Positions 48,844 to 59,620 of a stretch of 64,000 bases of DNA are shown here, one piece after another. Origin of the DNA: Devosia elaeis (GTDB taxonomy: Bacteria; Pseudomonadota; Alphaproteobacteria; Rhizobiales; Devosiaceae); assembly GCF_001650025.1 (NCBI RefSeq), contig NZ_LVVY01000064.1, positions 1 through 64,000 on the forward strand, read 5' to 3'. A program made the position numbers and the translations under genes. The notes under the pieces were generated by a model. That model was not told where the DNA came from and did not search any database. It saw nothing but the letters and a program-made list of their open reading frames with translations. Every line of letters begins with the position of its first letter. Positions within the stretch are counted from its first letter, which is position 1.

Positions 48844-50051
48844 TTCTTGAACCCATCCAGGCCGAAGACCGGGCGGAGCCAGACCCCGCCAATGGAGCCG
48901 ACAAAGGCGGCGGCGAACCAGAGCCAGCCGTGCAGGCTCCCCGTGGCGATGCCGGAGAACAGCGCCCCGATATTGCAGCCGAAGGACAGGCGCGCGCCGT
49001 AGCCCATCAACAGGCCGCCGATAATGGCGGCCAGCAGCGAGCCCAGCGGCAGCTTGGCCTTGGGCGCGAATTTCCCGGCAATGGCGGCGGCCAGGGCCGC
49101 GCCCAGCACCAGGCCGAAATCCATGACGGACACCGTATCGGCCAGGACGCTGGAATTGAGCGCCTGAGCCTGGGCCGGCCAGGTCCAGAATTCCCAGCTT
49201 GCCACGTCCACGCCGACAGCCTGGGCGATCTTGGCGCCCCAGAGGCCGAAACCATAGGTGATCGACCAGGGATGGCCGGCCACGAGCAGAGTGGCGATAT
49301 TGAGCAGGGCCAGCACCAGTCCGGCGCCCACCAGCGGCCAGGGACCGTAGAAAATCCAGCTCCAGCCCTGGCGCGCCGGGGCCGGTTCGGCTTCTATATT
49401 GCCATGGACGCGCTTTTCGATGAGCGCAGTGACCAGCGCCACGAGCGCCAGGCCCGCAATGGTGGCGGCGATGGCGAAGCCGACGCCCAGCTCGCTGCCC
49501 AGGCTCATGGCCGGCAGCGCCGGCTGTTCGAGCCAGAAGGGCAGATGCGCCGTGCCGATGACCGCGCCGATGATGAAGAAGGCCAGCGTCACCAGCATGC
49601 GGGCGGAGCCGCCGCCCACGGTGAACAGGGTGCCCGAGCCGCAGCCGCCGCCCAATTGCATGCCGAGCCCGAAGATCGCGGCGCCCAACAGCACCGAAAC
49701 CCCGACCGGCGCCATGGCGCCGACCATGGCCTGGCCGCCGATATTGCCGGCCGCGACCAGCGGGATCATGGCCAGGGCGGCCACCCCGATGGTGAGCATC
49801 TGCGCCCGCATGCCACGGCCGCGCTTTTCCACCACCATGCGCTTCCAGCCGCCGGTGAAGCCGAACGAGCCGTGATAAAGCGCCACGCCCAGCCCGCCCC
49901 CGATCAGGAACAGCGCGCCCTGGCGCAGATCGACCTGCCAGGTGATGAAGGCGAAGCCGGCCAAGAGGAAGGCGGCGGCGACGAAAAGCGGCGCGCGATC
50001 CATTGCCGCGGGCGGCAGGAATTTCGGCGCGGATGCGGAAATATCGCTCAT
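48840..50051 (-). CDS. YeeE/YedE family sulfur-compound transporter (TsuA-like)
   Basis: A 403-residue inner-membrane protein of the YeeE/YedE family; characterised members (TsuA) take up thiosulfate. The start is the ATG at 50051 (MSDISASAPKFL). The two conserved cysteine motifs are GGGCGSGTLFTVGGG and SFGCNIGALFSGIATG, which in the family line the substrate path. About nine to eleven membrane helices are visible. It is the first gene of a three-gene coupled operon. An exported rhodanese gene lies just upstream on the same strand, with a repeat between, which supports a thiosulfate or sulfane-sulfur role. Confidence 0.9.
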   Translation of the reverse strand: MSDISASAPKFLPPAAMDRAPLFVAAAFLLAGFAFITWQVDLRQGALFLIGGGLGVALYHGSFGFTGGWKRMVVEKRGRGMRAQMLTIGVAALAMIPLVAAGNIGGQAMVGAMAPVGVSVLLGAAIFGLGMQLGGGCGSGTLFTVGGGSARMLVTLAFFIIGAVIGTAHLPFWLEQPALPAMSLGSELGVGFAIAATIAGLALVALVTALIEKRVHGNIEAEPAPARQGWSWIFYGPWPLVGAGLVLALLNIATLLVAGHPWSITYGFGLWGAKIAQAVGVDVASWEFWTWPAQAQALNSSVLADTVSVMDFGLVLGAALAAAIAGKFAPKAKLPLGSLLAAIIGGLLMGYGARLSFGCNIGALFSGIATGSLHGWLWFAAAFVGSIGGVWLRPVFGLDGFKK

Positions 50052-50147
50052 GATTCTCGAAAAGTCCGGTGTTTTAAAAGTTTTGGATGCTGCTGCCGCA
50101 AGGCGCAACATCCAAAACGGGATATTTGTCTCTGATCCCGCACCGCT

Positions 50148-50187
50148 CGTCACCCTCGGGTCAAGCCCGAGGGTGACGAAGGGTGGG
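50148..50187. repeat. palindromic module, CCCTCGGG/CCCGAGGG family
   Basis: CACCCTCGGGTCAAGCCCGA, continuing GGGTGACGA, forms one hairpin. It is the same family as 13396-13490. It lies 17 bp after the rhodanese stop codon. Confidence 0.8.
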
Positions 50188-50203
50188 GAATGGCCCGCAG
50201 CTC

Positions 50204-51109
50204 TTACTGGATCGGGCGGGCCGGGTCGGCGGCCCATTCGGCCATGGAGCCGTCATACATGGCGGTGTTCTTGTTGCCACCCACCTCGCTCAGCGCGAAC
50301 CAGGCGATCGAGGCCCAATGGCCGGTATTGCAGAAGACGATGTTCTTCTCGCCCTCGGCCAGGCCTGCGCCCTGGGCCAGTGCCGCCACGGTTTCGGGCA
50401 GGGCGAAGCTGGCATAATCGGCGCTGTAGAAGCTCGAATGCGGAATGTTGCGGGCGCCGGGAATGGTGCCCTCGATGCGCACGACCGGGCTCTTGGACTG
50501 GCCCAGGAACTGCGCTTCCGGCCGGCCGTCGATCAGCGCGGTGCCGTCGGCCAGGGCCGCCTCGACATCGGCGGTCGTGGCGCGATATTCGGGGCGCACA
50601 TTGATCGGGAACGTGGCGGCTTCCGGCACGACGGCCTCGGCAACGCGCTCGCCGCCAACGGCGTCGTATTGGCGCCAGCCGCCGTCAAGGATCGAAACAG
50701 CGTCGTGGCCGAGATATTTGAAGGTCCAGTAGACACGGGTGGCGCCGCCGAATTCGGAGGAATCGGTGCCCCAGGGCACGATCACCACATGGTCATCGCC
50801 ATCGATGCCCAGCCCGCCGATCAGCGCGGCGATTTCGGCATCGCCCGGAATCTGCCCCGGCACGCCTTCGACCTCGGTGCGCCAGCCATAGGAGCCATAG
50901 GGCGCCACGACGGCATTGGCGATATAGGGCAGCTCGCCCAGGTCGGTATCGGCGATGTTGTCGCGGATATCGATGATCTTGAGGTTCTCGTCGCCCGCAT
51001 GGGCCTTGAGCCATTCGGCCGTCACCAGCGGGGTGACATCCTGGGCCTGAACGAGGACGGGCGAAGCCACCACGAAAGCGGCAGCGGCGATGAGCGATGC
51101 AAGACGCAT
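50204..51109 (-). CDS. exported sulfurtransferase (tandem rhodanese)
   Basis: A 301-residue periplasmic protein with a signal peptide (MRLASLIAAAAFVVASPVLVQA) and two rhodanese domains. The first (about 25-150) lacks the active Cys; the second carries the catalytic Cys260 in NIVFCNTGHWAS. These enzymes move sulfane sulfur from thiosulfate or a mercapto acid to cyanide or a thiol. I chose the ATG at 51109, for which GGAG is well placed, over the GTG three codons earlier. The neighbouring YeeE/YedE transporter suggests a shared sulfur pathway. Confidence 0.93.
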   Translation of the reverse strand: MRLASLIAAAAFVVASPVLVQAQDVTPLVTAEWLKAHAGDENLKIIDIRDNIADTDLGELPYIANAVVAPYGSYGWRTEVEGVPGQIPGDAEIAALIGGLGIDGDDHVVIVPWGTDSSEFGGATRVYWTFKYLGHDAVSILDGGWRQYDAVGGERVAEAVVPEAATFPINVRPEYRATTADVEAALADGTALIDGRPEAQFLGQSKSPVVRIEGTIPGARNIPHSSFYSADYASFALPETVAALAQGAGLAEGEKNIVFCNTGHWASIAWFALSEVGGNKNTAMYDGSMAEWAADPARPIQ

Positions 51110-51232
51110 TGCGGGCACTCCGGATTTGAATTCACCTGCTTTCTACACCGGATCGGTCGGGTAAAGCGAAGGACGGCGGCCTAAAATCCGTTCGCCCAAG
51201 GGAAAATTTGCGCGCCGGAGGCGCTGAAAAGG

Positions 51233-51260
51233 AAAAGGGGCGACCCGCCGGATCGCCCCC
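51233..51260 (-). terminator. terminator of ettA
   Basis: The stem GGGGCGA/TCGCCCC (51237-51243 with 51253-51259) is followed by TTTTCC on the minus strand and lies 8 bp after the ettA stop codon. Confidence 0.75.
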
Positions 51261-51267
51261 TCACCTC

Positions 51268-52923
<1,656 letters not shown>

Positions 52924-53051
52924 GGCGTCGAGACCTCTTCTAGGGGTAAGCTGATTTGGCGCCTATGTAGGCCATGGCGCAGACCGGGGCAACGCCCCGG
53001 CGGAACAACATGGCCGCGCCTCCGTTGCCTAGGAGCGACGAAGGAGCGTCA

Positions 53052-54674
53052 ATGTCGGACCTGTGGTACAAGAACGCCATCATCTATTGCGTGGATGTCG
53101 AGAAATTCATGGATGCCGACGGCGATGGCGTCGGCGATTTCCGGGGCCTGGCGGACAGGCTGGATTATCTCGAACGGGTCGGCGCCAATTGCCTCTGGCT
53201 CAATCCCTTCTTCCCCACGCCCAACCGCGACAACGGCTATGACGTGACCGATTATTACGGCGTCGATCCGCGCCACGGCACGCTGGGCGATTTCGTCGAA
53301 TTCATGCATGCGGCCGAAGATCGCGGCATGCGGGTGATCATCGATCTCGTGGTCAACCACACCTCGGTGGAGCATCCCTGGTTCCAGGATGCGCGCACTT
53401 CGCCGGATTCGCCGTTCCGCGACTGGTATGTCTGGCGTGACGAAAAACCGGCCGATGCGGCGGACGGCATCATCTTCCCCGGCGTACAGAAATCCACCTG
53501 GACCTATGACCGCAAGGCCGGCGCCTATTACCTGCATCGGTTTTATCCGCACCAGGCCGACCTCAACACCGCCAATCCCGAAGTGCAGGCGGAAATCCTC
53601 AAGATCATGGGGTTCTGGCTGGCCCTGGGCGTCTCCGGCTTCCGGGTCGATGCCGTGCCCTTCCTGGTCGAGGACAAGGATGGCGGCGGCCGGCAGGAGG
53701 ATTTCGGCCTGCTGACCCGCATGCACGATTTCCTCGCCTGGCGCCGCGCCGGCGCGGTGCTCCTTGCAGAAGCCAGCATCACCTATGAGCGCACGGACGA
53801 TTTCTTCGACCGGGGCGACAGGATGAGCATGGTCTTCGATTTCCTGCTCAACCAGCACCTGATCCTGGCTTTCGCGCGCGAGAGCGCTGCCCCGCTGCGG
53901 CAGGTCTTTGCGCGCCGGCCACTGCCCGGCGGCACCGGGCAATGGGCCAATTTCCTGCGCAGCCACGACGAATTGAGCCTCGAGCGGCTGAGCCTGCAGG
54001 AGCAGCAGGAATGCTTTGCCGCCTTTGGCCCCAGGCCCGAGCACCAGATTTACGATCGCGGGCTGCGGCGACGGCTGGCCGGCATGTTCGACGGCGACCA
54101 GAAGCGGCTGGAACTGGCCTATTCGCTGCTCTTCGCCCTGCCCGGCACACCCGTCCTGTGGTTCGGAGAGGAAATCGGGCTCGGCGAGGACCTGTCCCTG
54201 CCCGAGCGCGAGGCGGTGCGCACGCCCATGCAATGGGCCGATGAACGCCATGGCGGCTTTTCCCGCGCCGGCAGCGACATGCCGGAAATGCCCCGGCGCG
54301 GCGGCCGGTTCGGCTATCGAACCATCAATGTCGCCGACCAGATCCGCCGGCCGGATTCGCTGTTGCAGGCCATCCGCGCCATGATCGGCAATCGCCGTTC
54401 AGCGCCGGAAATCGGCTGGGGCGAAACCAGCCTGATCGATGTAGGCGATGACGACGTGCTGGTGCTCGTCTCGGAATGGCGCGGCGGCAAGGTGGTCACC
54501 CTGCACAATTTCACCGCCCGCTCCAAATCCATTCAATTGTCCATCGAGGGGGTGGAACGCTACCTGCCCATGCTGTCCACCATCGGGGAATTGCAGACCT
54601 TCCCCGCCAGCCAGGCGGTGGACCTGCCGCCCTATGGCTATTGCTGGCTGCGTTGTGACCGCGAGCGGCGGTAA
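53052..54674 (+). CDS. GH13 alpha-amylase family enzyme (trehalose synthase-like)
   Basis: A 540-residue cytosolic glycoside hydrolase of family 13. The start is the ATG at 53052 with AAGGAG 6 nt upstream. The catalytic triad is Asp200 (GFRVDAVPF), Glu240 (LLAEASI) and Asp306 (FLRSHDEL); region I is IDLVVNHTS. The Asn-Pro-Phe-Phe start and the LYFLHRFYPHQADLN-like strand point to the TreS/oligo-1,6-glucosidase group, but the product cannot be fixed: it may isomerise maltose to trehalose or hydrolyse short glucans. Single gene, divergent from ettA. Confidence 0.9.
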   Translation: MSDLWYKNAIIYCVDVEKFMDADGDGVGDFRGLADRLDYLERVGANCLWLNPFFPTPNRDNGYDVTDYYGVDPRHGTLGDFVEFMHAAEDRGMRVIIDLVVNHTSVEHPWFQDARTSPDSPFRDWYVWRDEKPADAADGIIFPGVQKSTWTYDRKAGAYYLHRFYPHQADLNTANPEVQAEILKIMGFWLALGVSGFRVDAVPFLVEDKDGGGRQEDFGLLTRMHDFLAWRRAGAVLLAEASITYERTDDFFDRGDRMSMVFDFLLNQHLILAFARESAAPLRQVFARRPLPGGTGQWANFLRSHDELSLERLSLQEQQECFAAFGPRPEHQIYDRGLRRRLAGMFDGDQKRLELAYSLLFALPGTPVLWFGEEIGLGEDLSLPEREAVRTPMQWADERHGGFSRAGSDMPEMPRRGGRFGYRTINVADQIRRPDSLLQAIRAMIGNRRSAPEIGWGETSLIDVGDDDVLVLVSEWRGGKVVTLHNFTARSKSIQLSIEGVERYLPMLSTIGELQTFPASQAVDLPPYGYCWLRCDRERR

Positions 54675-54742
54675 CCGGCAGCAATGTCGTTCCTTTGCCC
54701 ATTAGGACGCAAGAGTTCGACAGATCTATGGACCCGCCCCCA

Positions 54743-54821
54743 TCGTCATTGCCGGGCTTGTCCCGGCAATCCAGTCTTGCTGCGCCGCCCATGGACCACC
54801 GGGACAAGCCCGGTGGTGACG
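54743..54821. repeat. core of the composite palindromic element (two hairpins)
   Basis: ATTGCCGGGCTTGTCCCGGCAAT at 54748-54770 and CCACCGGGACAAGCCCGGTGG at 54796-54816 are the two GC hairpins of the 180-bp element, here without the TTTCA...TGAAA ends. It lies in the gap between two convergent genes. Confidence 0.8.
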
Positions 54822-54884
54822 GAGGAGAGAAAACGCATTCTCTCCAAACCATGCGCCGGTTCAGTCTTCCCGCGTAAGAGCGCA

Positions 54885-57056
54885 TCACGCCGCTTCCACC
54901 TGCACCGGCACCGATTTGAACGCCGGGGTTTTGCTGCGCGGATCGACTGCCGTGCCGACCAGGACATTGGCCTCGGGGTAATAGGCCAGCGCGGAGCCGG
55001 GCGGCAGGTCGAACAGGGTGGCGATCCCCTCCATAATGCCGGCATCGGAGGTGACGACCACCCTTTGGCCCTCCACCAGACCTCGCGCCCGCATGTCCTC
55101 GGCGCTGAGGAAGATGGAGCGCCGTCCCGCCTTGCCGCGATAGGAATCTTCTTCCTCGTAGATGATGGAATTGAACTGCCCCTCGCTGCGCACCGAGGCC
55201 AGCATGAGCCGGCCGGGCTCGACGACCGGCACAGGGGTGACGACGAAATGCGCCCGCCCGTCCGGCGTGCCGAATTCGGGCACATGCAGCACCCTGTTGC
55301 GGATGTGGAATTCGCGCTTGGCCACGTCGATATCGGCCAGGTCCTCCATGCCCGGCACGATGGCGGCGATGGCATCGCGAATGCGGGCATGGCCGGAAAA
55401 AGCTTCGAAATCGATGGGCGAATGGGGCAGCATGCGCTTGCCCAATTGCCCGAGAATCCAGCTTTCCGGGCGGACGCTGTCGATGCGGGAGATGCCGCCA
55501 TCGGAAAGGCGGACGAAATTGAACATGGATTCCTGCGTCGTTGGTTCCCATTCCTCGTCACGGGCGGTGACCGGCAGGATCATCACCTCGCCGTCGCCCA
55601 GGCCATGCACATGCCCCTGGTTGAGCGTGGTGGTGAGGAAGAGCTTGAAGCCGATGGCCGCCATGGCGCGGGTGGAAAACGCGGTGTCGGGCGTCGCCGC
55701 CCAGAGATTGCCGCCCATGATCACCGCCGCATCGACCTGCCCCGCCTCGGCCTGGGTGAGGCAGGCCATGGTGTCGAGGCCCTTCTCTGGCGGGAACGTG
55801 ACGCCGAAGACTTCTTCCATTTTCGTGAGGACATCGCGCGCCAATACCGGCTTGACCCCGATCGTGCCGATGCCCTGCACATTGGAATGCCCCCGCAGCG
55901 GCAGGAGGCCGGCAAAGCGCTTGCCCACCATGCCGCGCAGCAGCGCCAGATTGGCGATGGCCTCGACATTGGCGGTGCCGTGGACATGGTGCGTCATGCC
56001 CATGCCCCAGGCGAAGACGGCGTTTTCGGACCGGCCATAGGCGGCGGCGACCCGGCCGATCTCCTCGCGGGAGAGCCCGCAGCGCGCGGTGATCTCGTCC
56101 CAGGCCAACGCATCGAGATCGGCGCGGAACGCTTCGAAGCCGGCGCCATGGGCGGCGATGAAATCCATATCCGCCCTGCCCTGCTCCAGCACCGCCTTGG
56201 CCAGGCCCTTGAACAGGGCGATGTCCGAGCCGATGCGCGGCTGGAGATAGTCCGAAGCGATCTCGCTGCCGCCCTTGAGCATGGAAGACGGCGATTTCGG
56301 CACCGCGAATTTGACCAGGCCCGGCTCCTTGGCCGGATTGATGACGATGACCTGCCCGCCCCGCTCGCGGCAATTCTTCAGCATGTGGATGAAGCGAGGA
56401 TGGTTCGACGAGGGATTGGCGCCGATGACGAAGATCAGGTCGGCGCCCGTCAGGTCTTCGAGCTCGACCGTCGCGGTGCCCTTGCCGATCGTGGTGGCCA
56501 GCCCTTCGCTGGTCGCCTGATGGCAATAATAGGAGCAATTGTTGACATTGTTGGTGCCATAGGCCCGCGCCAGCAATTGGAACAGGAACCCCGCTTCATT
56601 GGACGAGCGGCCGGAGGAATAGAAAAAACTGCGCCGCGGATCGGTCTCGGCCAGCCGGTGGGCGGCATGCTCCAGCGCCGTGTCCCAGTCGATGGGCGTA
56701 AAACGGCTGGCACCGGCGCGGCGGAACAGCGGCGTGCCCAGCCGACCCAGATGCTCCATTTCCCTGCCGCTCAGCTCGGCCAGGTCCGCGATGCTGTGCT
56801 CGAAGATGGGGTGGGGAATGGGCGGCTGGATGTCGGTGGATTGCGCCTGCACCGATTTGTTGCAGACCGAGGGGAATTCGCCCAGCTCATTGGTCATGCC
56901 GCCATTCTGCCCGCCCATGCCATAGGCGCAGGCCTTGCAGGTATTCTTGGCGCCCAGCGCCTTGGCGGCCTTGCCCACGCCCATCCGGCCGATGGTCTGG
57001 AGGGTATAGAGGACCTTTTTGGGGCCACCGCCCACGATGCTGCTGGTATCGGCCAA
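54885..57056 (-). CDS. FdhF/YdeP family molybdopterin oxidoreductase
   Basis: A 723-residue molybdoenzyme related to formate dehydrogenase H and the acid-stress protein YdeP. Start: no ATG is well placed; TTG at 57056 has AGGGAG 6 nt upstream and begins the conserved GGGPKKVLYTLQTIGRMG. An upstream ATG at 57170 would add 38 residues of unlikely sequence. The iron-sulfur or cofactor region is NTCKACAYGMGGQNGGMTNE; molybdopterin-binding parts include DWDTALEHAAHRL, GTNNVNNCSYYCHQA, IFVIGANPSSNHPRF and GRSSNEA. The C-terminal molybdopterin dinucleotide-binding domain (about 600-720) is intact. The natural substrate of the YdeP group is not known. Confidence 0.9.
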   Translation of the reverse strand: MADTSSIVGGGPKKVLYTLQTIGRMGVGKAAKALGAKNTCKACAYGMGGQNGGMTNELGEFPSVCNKSVQAQSTDIQPPIPHPIFEHSIADLAELSGREMEHLGRLGTPLFRRAGASRFTPIDWDTALEHAAHRLAETDPRRSFFYSSGRSSNEAGFLFQLLARAYGTNNVNNCSYYCHQATSEGLATTIGKGTATVELEDLTGADLIFVIGANPSSNHPRFIHMLKNCRERGGQVIVINPAKEPGLVKFAVPKSPSSMLKGGSEIASDYLQPRIGSDIALFKGLAKAVLEQGRADMDFIAAHGAGFEAFRADLDALAWDEITARCGLSREEIGRVAAAYGRSENAVFAWGMGMTHHVHGTANVEAIANLALLRGMVGKRFAGLLPLRGHSNVQGIGTIGVKPVLARDVLTKMEEVFGVTFPPEKGLDTMACLTQAEAGQVDAAVIMGGNLWAATPDTAFSTRAMAAIGFKLFLTTTLNQGHVHGLGDGEVMILPVTARDEEWEPTTQESMFNFVRLSDGGISRIDSVRPESWILGQLGKRMLPHSPIDFEAFSGHARIRDAIAAIVPGMEDLADIDVAKREFHIRNRVLHVPEFGTPDGRAHFVVTPVPVVEPGRLMLASVRSEGQFNSIIYEEEDSYRGKAGRRSIFLSAEDMRARGLVEGQRVVVTSDAGIMEGIATLFDLPPGSALAYYPEANVLVGTAVDPRSKTPAFKSVPVQVEAA

Positions 57057-57190
57057 GTCTCGCTCCCTGATTGGCGCCAGTTTCGGCCGCGCGCCGGCCC
57101 GAAACAAGGGATAATTTGAAGCCCCGGACCGGAACGTCCGGTCCCCGCCGCCGTTGGCCCATATCCCCAACCCCGTTGCAGGAGAAGATC

Positions 57191-57712
57191 ATGCACCGCC
57201 TGATCGGATTATCCGTCATTTCCATTCTGCTCGCCGCCCCCGCCGTCGCCCAGGAGGCGACGGGCACCTTCATCGATGCCCAGGGCGCTGAAATCGGCAC
57301 GGTGACGCTCAGCCAGGGCGAAGGCTCGGTGTCGATTTCCGGTGAGGTCACCGGCCTCGAGCCGGGCGAACGCGGCATTCATTTTCATGAGGTGGGCGAT
57401 TGCGATGCCTCGACCCAGTTCGAATCGGCAGGCGCGCATTTCAATCCGATGGACCATCAGCACGGGCTGGAAAATCCCGAAGGCGCCCATGCAGGCGACC
57501 TGCCCAATGTCACCACCGACGAGGACGGAACCACCCCCATCGCGCTCGAAACCGACCGGATTTCGCTCAATGAGGGCGAGGACGGCTATGTCTTCGACGC
57601 CGACGGCACGGCCCTGGTGATCCATGCCGACGCCGACGACCAGATGACCGATCCCTCCGGCAATTCGGGCGACCGGGTCGCCTGCGCCGTCATCGAGGCC
57701 GCCGGCCAATAA
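57191..57712 (+). CDS. sodC: periplasmic Cu/Zn superoxide dismutase
   Basis: SodC removes superoxide in the periplasm. The 173-residue product has a signal peptide (MHRLIGLSVISILLAAPAVA) and all metal ligands: Cu/Zn His64, His66 (IHFHEVGDC), bridging His83 (GAHFNPMDHQHG), Zn ligands His91, His100 and Asp103 (HAGDLPN) and Cu ligand His145 (VIHADADD). The disulfide pair is Cys71 and Cys165, and the catalytic Arg162 is in DRVACAVI. GGAGAAG precedes the ATG. Divergent from the molybdoenzyme gene. Confidence 0.96.
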   Translation: MHRLIGLSVISILLAAPAVAQEATGTFIDAQGAEIGTVTLSQGEGSVSISGEVTGLEPGERGIHFHEVGDCDASTQFESAGAHFNPMDHQHGLENPEGAHAGDLPNVTTDEDGTTPIALETDRISLNEGEDGYVFDADGTALVIHADADDQMTDPSGNSGDRVACAVIEAAGQ

Positions 57713-57713
57713 T

Positions 57714-57751
57714 GACAAAGGCGGCCTCTGGTCCGCCTTCCCTTGTCAACA
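57714..57751 (+). terminator. probable terminator of sodC
   Basis: TGACAA and TTGTCA frame an inner GGCGG/CCGCC stem just after the sodC stop codon. The U-tract is poor (TTCCCTTGTC), so the call is moderate. Confidence 0.5.
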
Positions 57752-58049
57752 ATGCCAAGGCACCCGCCCCGATCCGTCGCCGTTCCCTCGGTGAATCGTC
57801 GGATCGGGGCAAAGCCCAGGCTCCCTTATGCCCGGGCCGGGTAGCCAGCGCTCGGCCCGTTGTTGCGGGCCGGAAGCGTCACGCCCGAAGGCTCCGGGCG
57901 CTCAAGACCGACATCAGCGCGCCGTTCCTGTGCGAGAAATCAAGCGCAGGACAAGGCCCGGCGCAAGCAGATTCTGTCTATAATGGCATCAAAATTTGAA
58001 CCTGCATAATTGATAGGCATGTTGCTGCCCTTTTGCCGGCTGAGCGGGC

Positions 58050-58083
58050 AAAAAACAGGGTGCGAAACCGAAGTTTCGCACCC
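58050..58083 (-). terminator. intrinsic terminator of the outer-membrane-like protein gene
   Basis: An 11-bp perfect stem (58058-58068 with 58073-58083, loop CGAA) is followed on the minus strand by TGTTTTTTG. It is 187 bp after the stop codon of the gene at 58270. Confidence 0.8.
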
Positions 58084-58269
58084 CTTCGGGGACATCAGGC
58101 AAAGGAGCGTCAACCTTCACCCGCATCCGCCGTCCAGATGGCGGAGGCTCTATTGGCGATCCGCCATGTTCCGGCTGGAGCCAGGCTCCGCGGTTCGTCA
58201 GCAGAACGATGCGGGCCGGACAGGGTTCCCGGCAAAAACGGGAGATGAAATTTTGTGATCGGGATCGCG

Positions 58270-59424
58270 TCAGGTCCGTCCGCCAAGGGTGAGGCCCAGC
58301 GTGGTGACGGGATAGGCGACGCCGGGCTCTTCGACCATGGCATGGCTGGCGCGCAGCTCTGCATCGAGACCGGGCGCGATTGCCACGGCCAGGCCGCCAT
58401 TGACGCTGGTTTTCCTAGACACCAGCAGCGCGTCGTAAAGACCCTGCTCCCGGCTGGCCCCGAGGCCAAGTGACAAGGCCACACGGTCGGACAGGGCGAG
58501 GCGGGCGCTGAAATCCAGCTCCAGCCTGTGGCTGGCGACACCATCGAGCGGCTCGAACATTTCCATGGCCGCCAGTGCGCGGGCCGCGAGCCCCAGACGT
58601 TCCGTGACCGCCAGGTCGGCCTTGGCATCGAGATAGGGCCGAACCTGCCGCAGGTGCGGCGCGGCCTGCGGCCAGGCGAGATCGAAACCGCCTTGCGCCT
58701 CGGCATACCAATGGTCCTGCCGCAGGCGCAGGCCTGCGGCCAGCCGGGCCATCCTGGCCGGTTCGCGCCCGAAGGTCTCTCGGTCGGCTTCCGGCACTGC
58801 CGTGGTAATCCAATGCAGGCGCGCGAGGCCGGCCAGGCCCGGACCGATCGCCCATTCCGCATCCACCCGCCCCGTGACCTGCCGGATTTCGGGATCGATG
58901 ACCTCCGGCGGCAGCGGCAGGCCTTCGAAACTGGCCGGGCCGGGCTGCCGGTGGCGGATATCCACGCCCAGGGTGACGACGCGGCCCGCGCCGGCCGCGA
59001 TCAGCTCGCCCAGCATTTCATGCTCCCGCGCCGGATTGCTTATGTTGAGCAGGACCGGGCCGAGATCGAGCATTTCCCCTTGCCAATCCTGCGTCAGCGC
59101 ATAGCCGAGCCGGAGGCTCAGTCCCTCGCCCAGCCGCAGCCCGGCCTCCACCCCGCCGGTCAGCGTCAGATCGTTCTCGCCGCGATAGGTGCGGAACACC
59201 TGCTGTTCCAGCAATAGCCCGCCGCGCAGGGCCAGCGGCCCCACGACGCCGCCCACCGCAAGATCATGGCTGTGGCGCAGGTAGAAATCGGGCGAGCCGC
59301 CCGGGCTTTCCAGCGCATTGGAGGTCCAGCCGCTCTCCACCCTGCTGGCGAGCACCAGCGGCGATTGCGCCAGGACGCCGGGTGCGAACAGGACCATTGC
59401 CAAGAGCAGAACAAGGGCACGCAT
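58270..59424 (-). CDS. outer-membrane-like beta-barrel protein (unrecognised), 384 aa
   Basis: I do not recognise a named family. The start is the ATG at 59424, with GGAGG at good spacing. The N-terminus is a signal peptide (MRALVLLLAMVLFAPGVLA). The rest is a series of alternating polar-hydrophobic strands with aromatic and Gly/Leu patterns (LSLRLGYALTQDWQGEMLDL, VALSLGLGASREQGLYDALL) ending TLGLTLGGRT, which resembles an outer-membrane barrel with about 14-16 strands. There is no terminal Phe, which is usual for BAM substrates, so the barrel call is inference. A terminator follows, and an XRE regulator diverges from it. Confidence 0.7.
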   Translation of the reverse strand: MRALVLLLAMVLFAPGVLAQSPLVLASRVESGWTSNALESPGGSPDFYLRHSHDLAVGGVVGPLALRGGLLLEQQVFRTYRGENDLTLTGGVEAGLRLGEGLSLRLGYALTQDWQGEMLDLGPVLLNISNPAREHEMLGELIAAGAGRVVTLGVDIRHRQPGPASFEGLPLPPEVIDPEIRQVTGRVDAEWAIGPGLAGLARLHWITTAVPEADRETFGREPARMARLAAGLRLRQDHWYAEAQGGFDLAWPQAAPHLRQVRPYLDAKADLAVTERLGLAARALAAMEMFEPLDGVASHRLELDFSARLALSDRVALSLGLGASREQGLYDALLVSRKTSVNGGLAVAIAPGLDAELRASHAMVEEPGVAYPVTTLGLTLGGRT

Positions 59425-59620
59425 CACGTCCTCCAGGGTCTTGCCTGCCAGTATGGAAGGCCCCGGTAACCAATATTCCACGTAGAGAATGCGGATTTTC
59501 CCGGAGGAAATCCTGGTTCACATTAATGGTGAACTGGCTGAATCCGCTACGTAAGTATTTGATTAACTATGCTCTTCTCGCCGAAGCGCCAATCCTCGCC
59601 CGCATCGGGAAGGATTTGCG

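Larger units (their letters stand above)
57713..58269. other. 557-bp non-coding stretch with strong hairpins
   Basis: No convincing gene. It holds, in order, a probable sodC terminator (57714-57751), an 11-bp perfect stem (57766-57776 with 57800-57810) with a 23-nt loop, several GC stems at 57826-57900, a TATAAT at about 57978-57983, the minus-strand terminator at 58050-58083, and 180 bp of probable 3' untranslated region of the gene at 58270. The stems at 57766-57900 could belong to a small RNA; I could not match it to a known family. Confidence 0.45.

Noticed and set aside
57712-57999. Possible 95-codon gene overlapping the sodC stop
   Set aside because: It has no ribosome site, lies across hairpins, and its composition is not protein-like.
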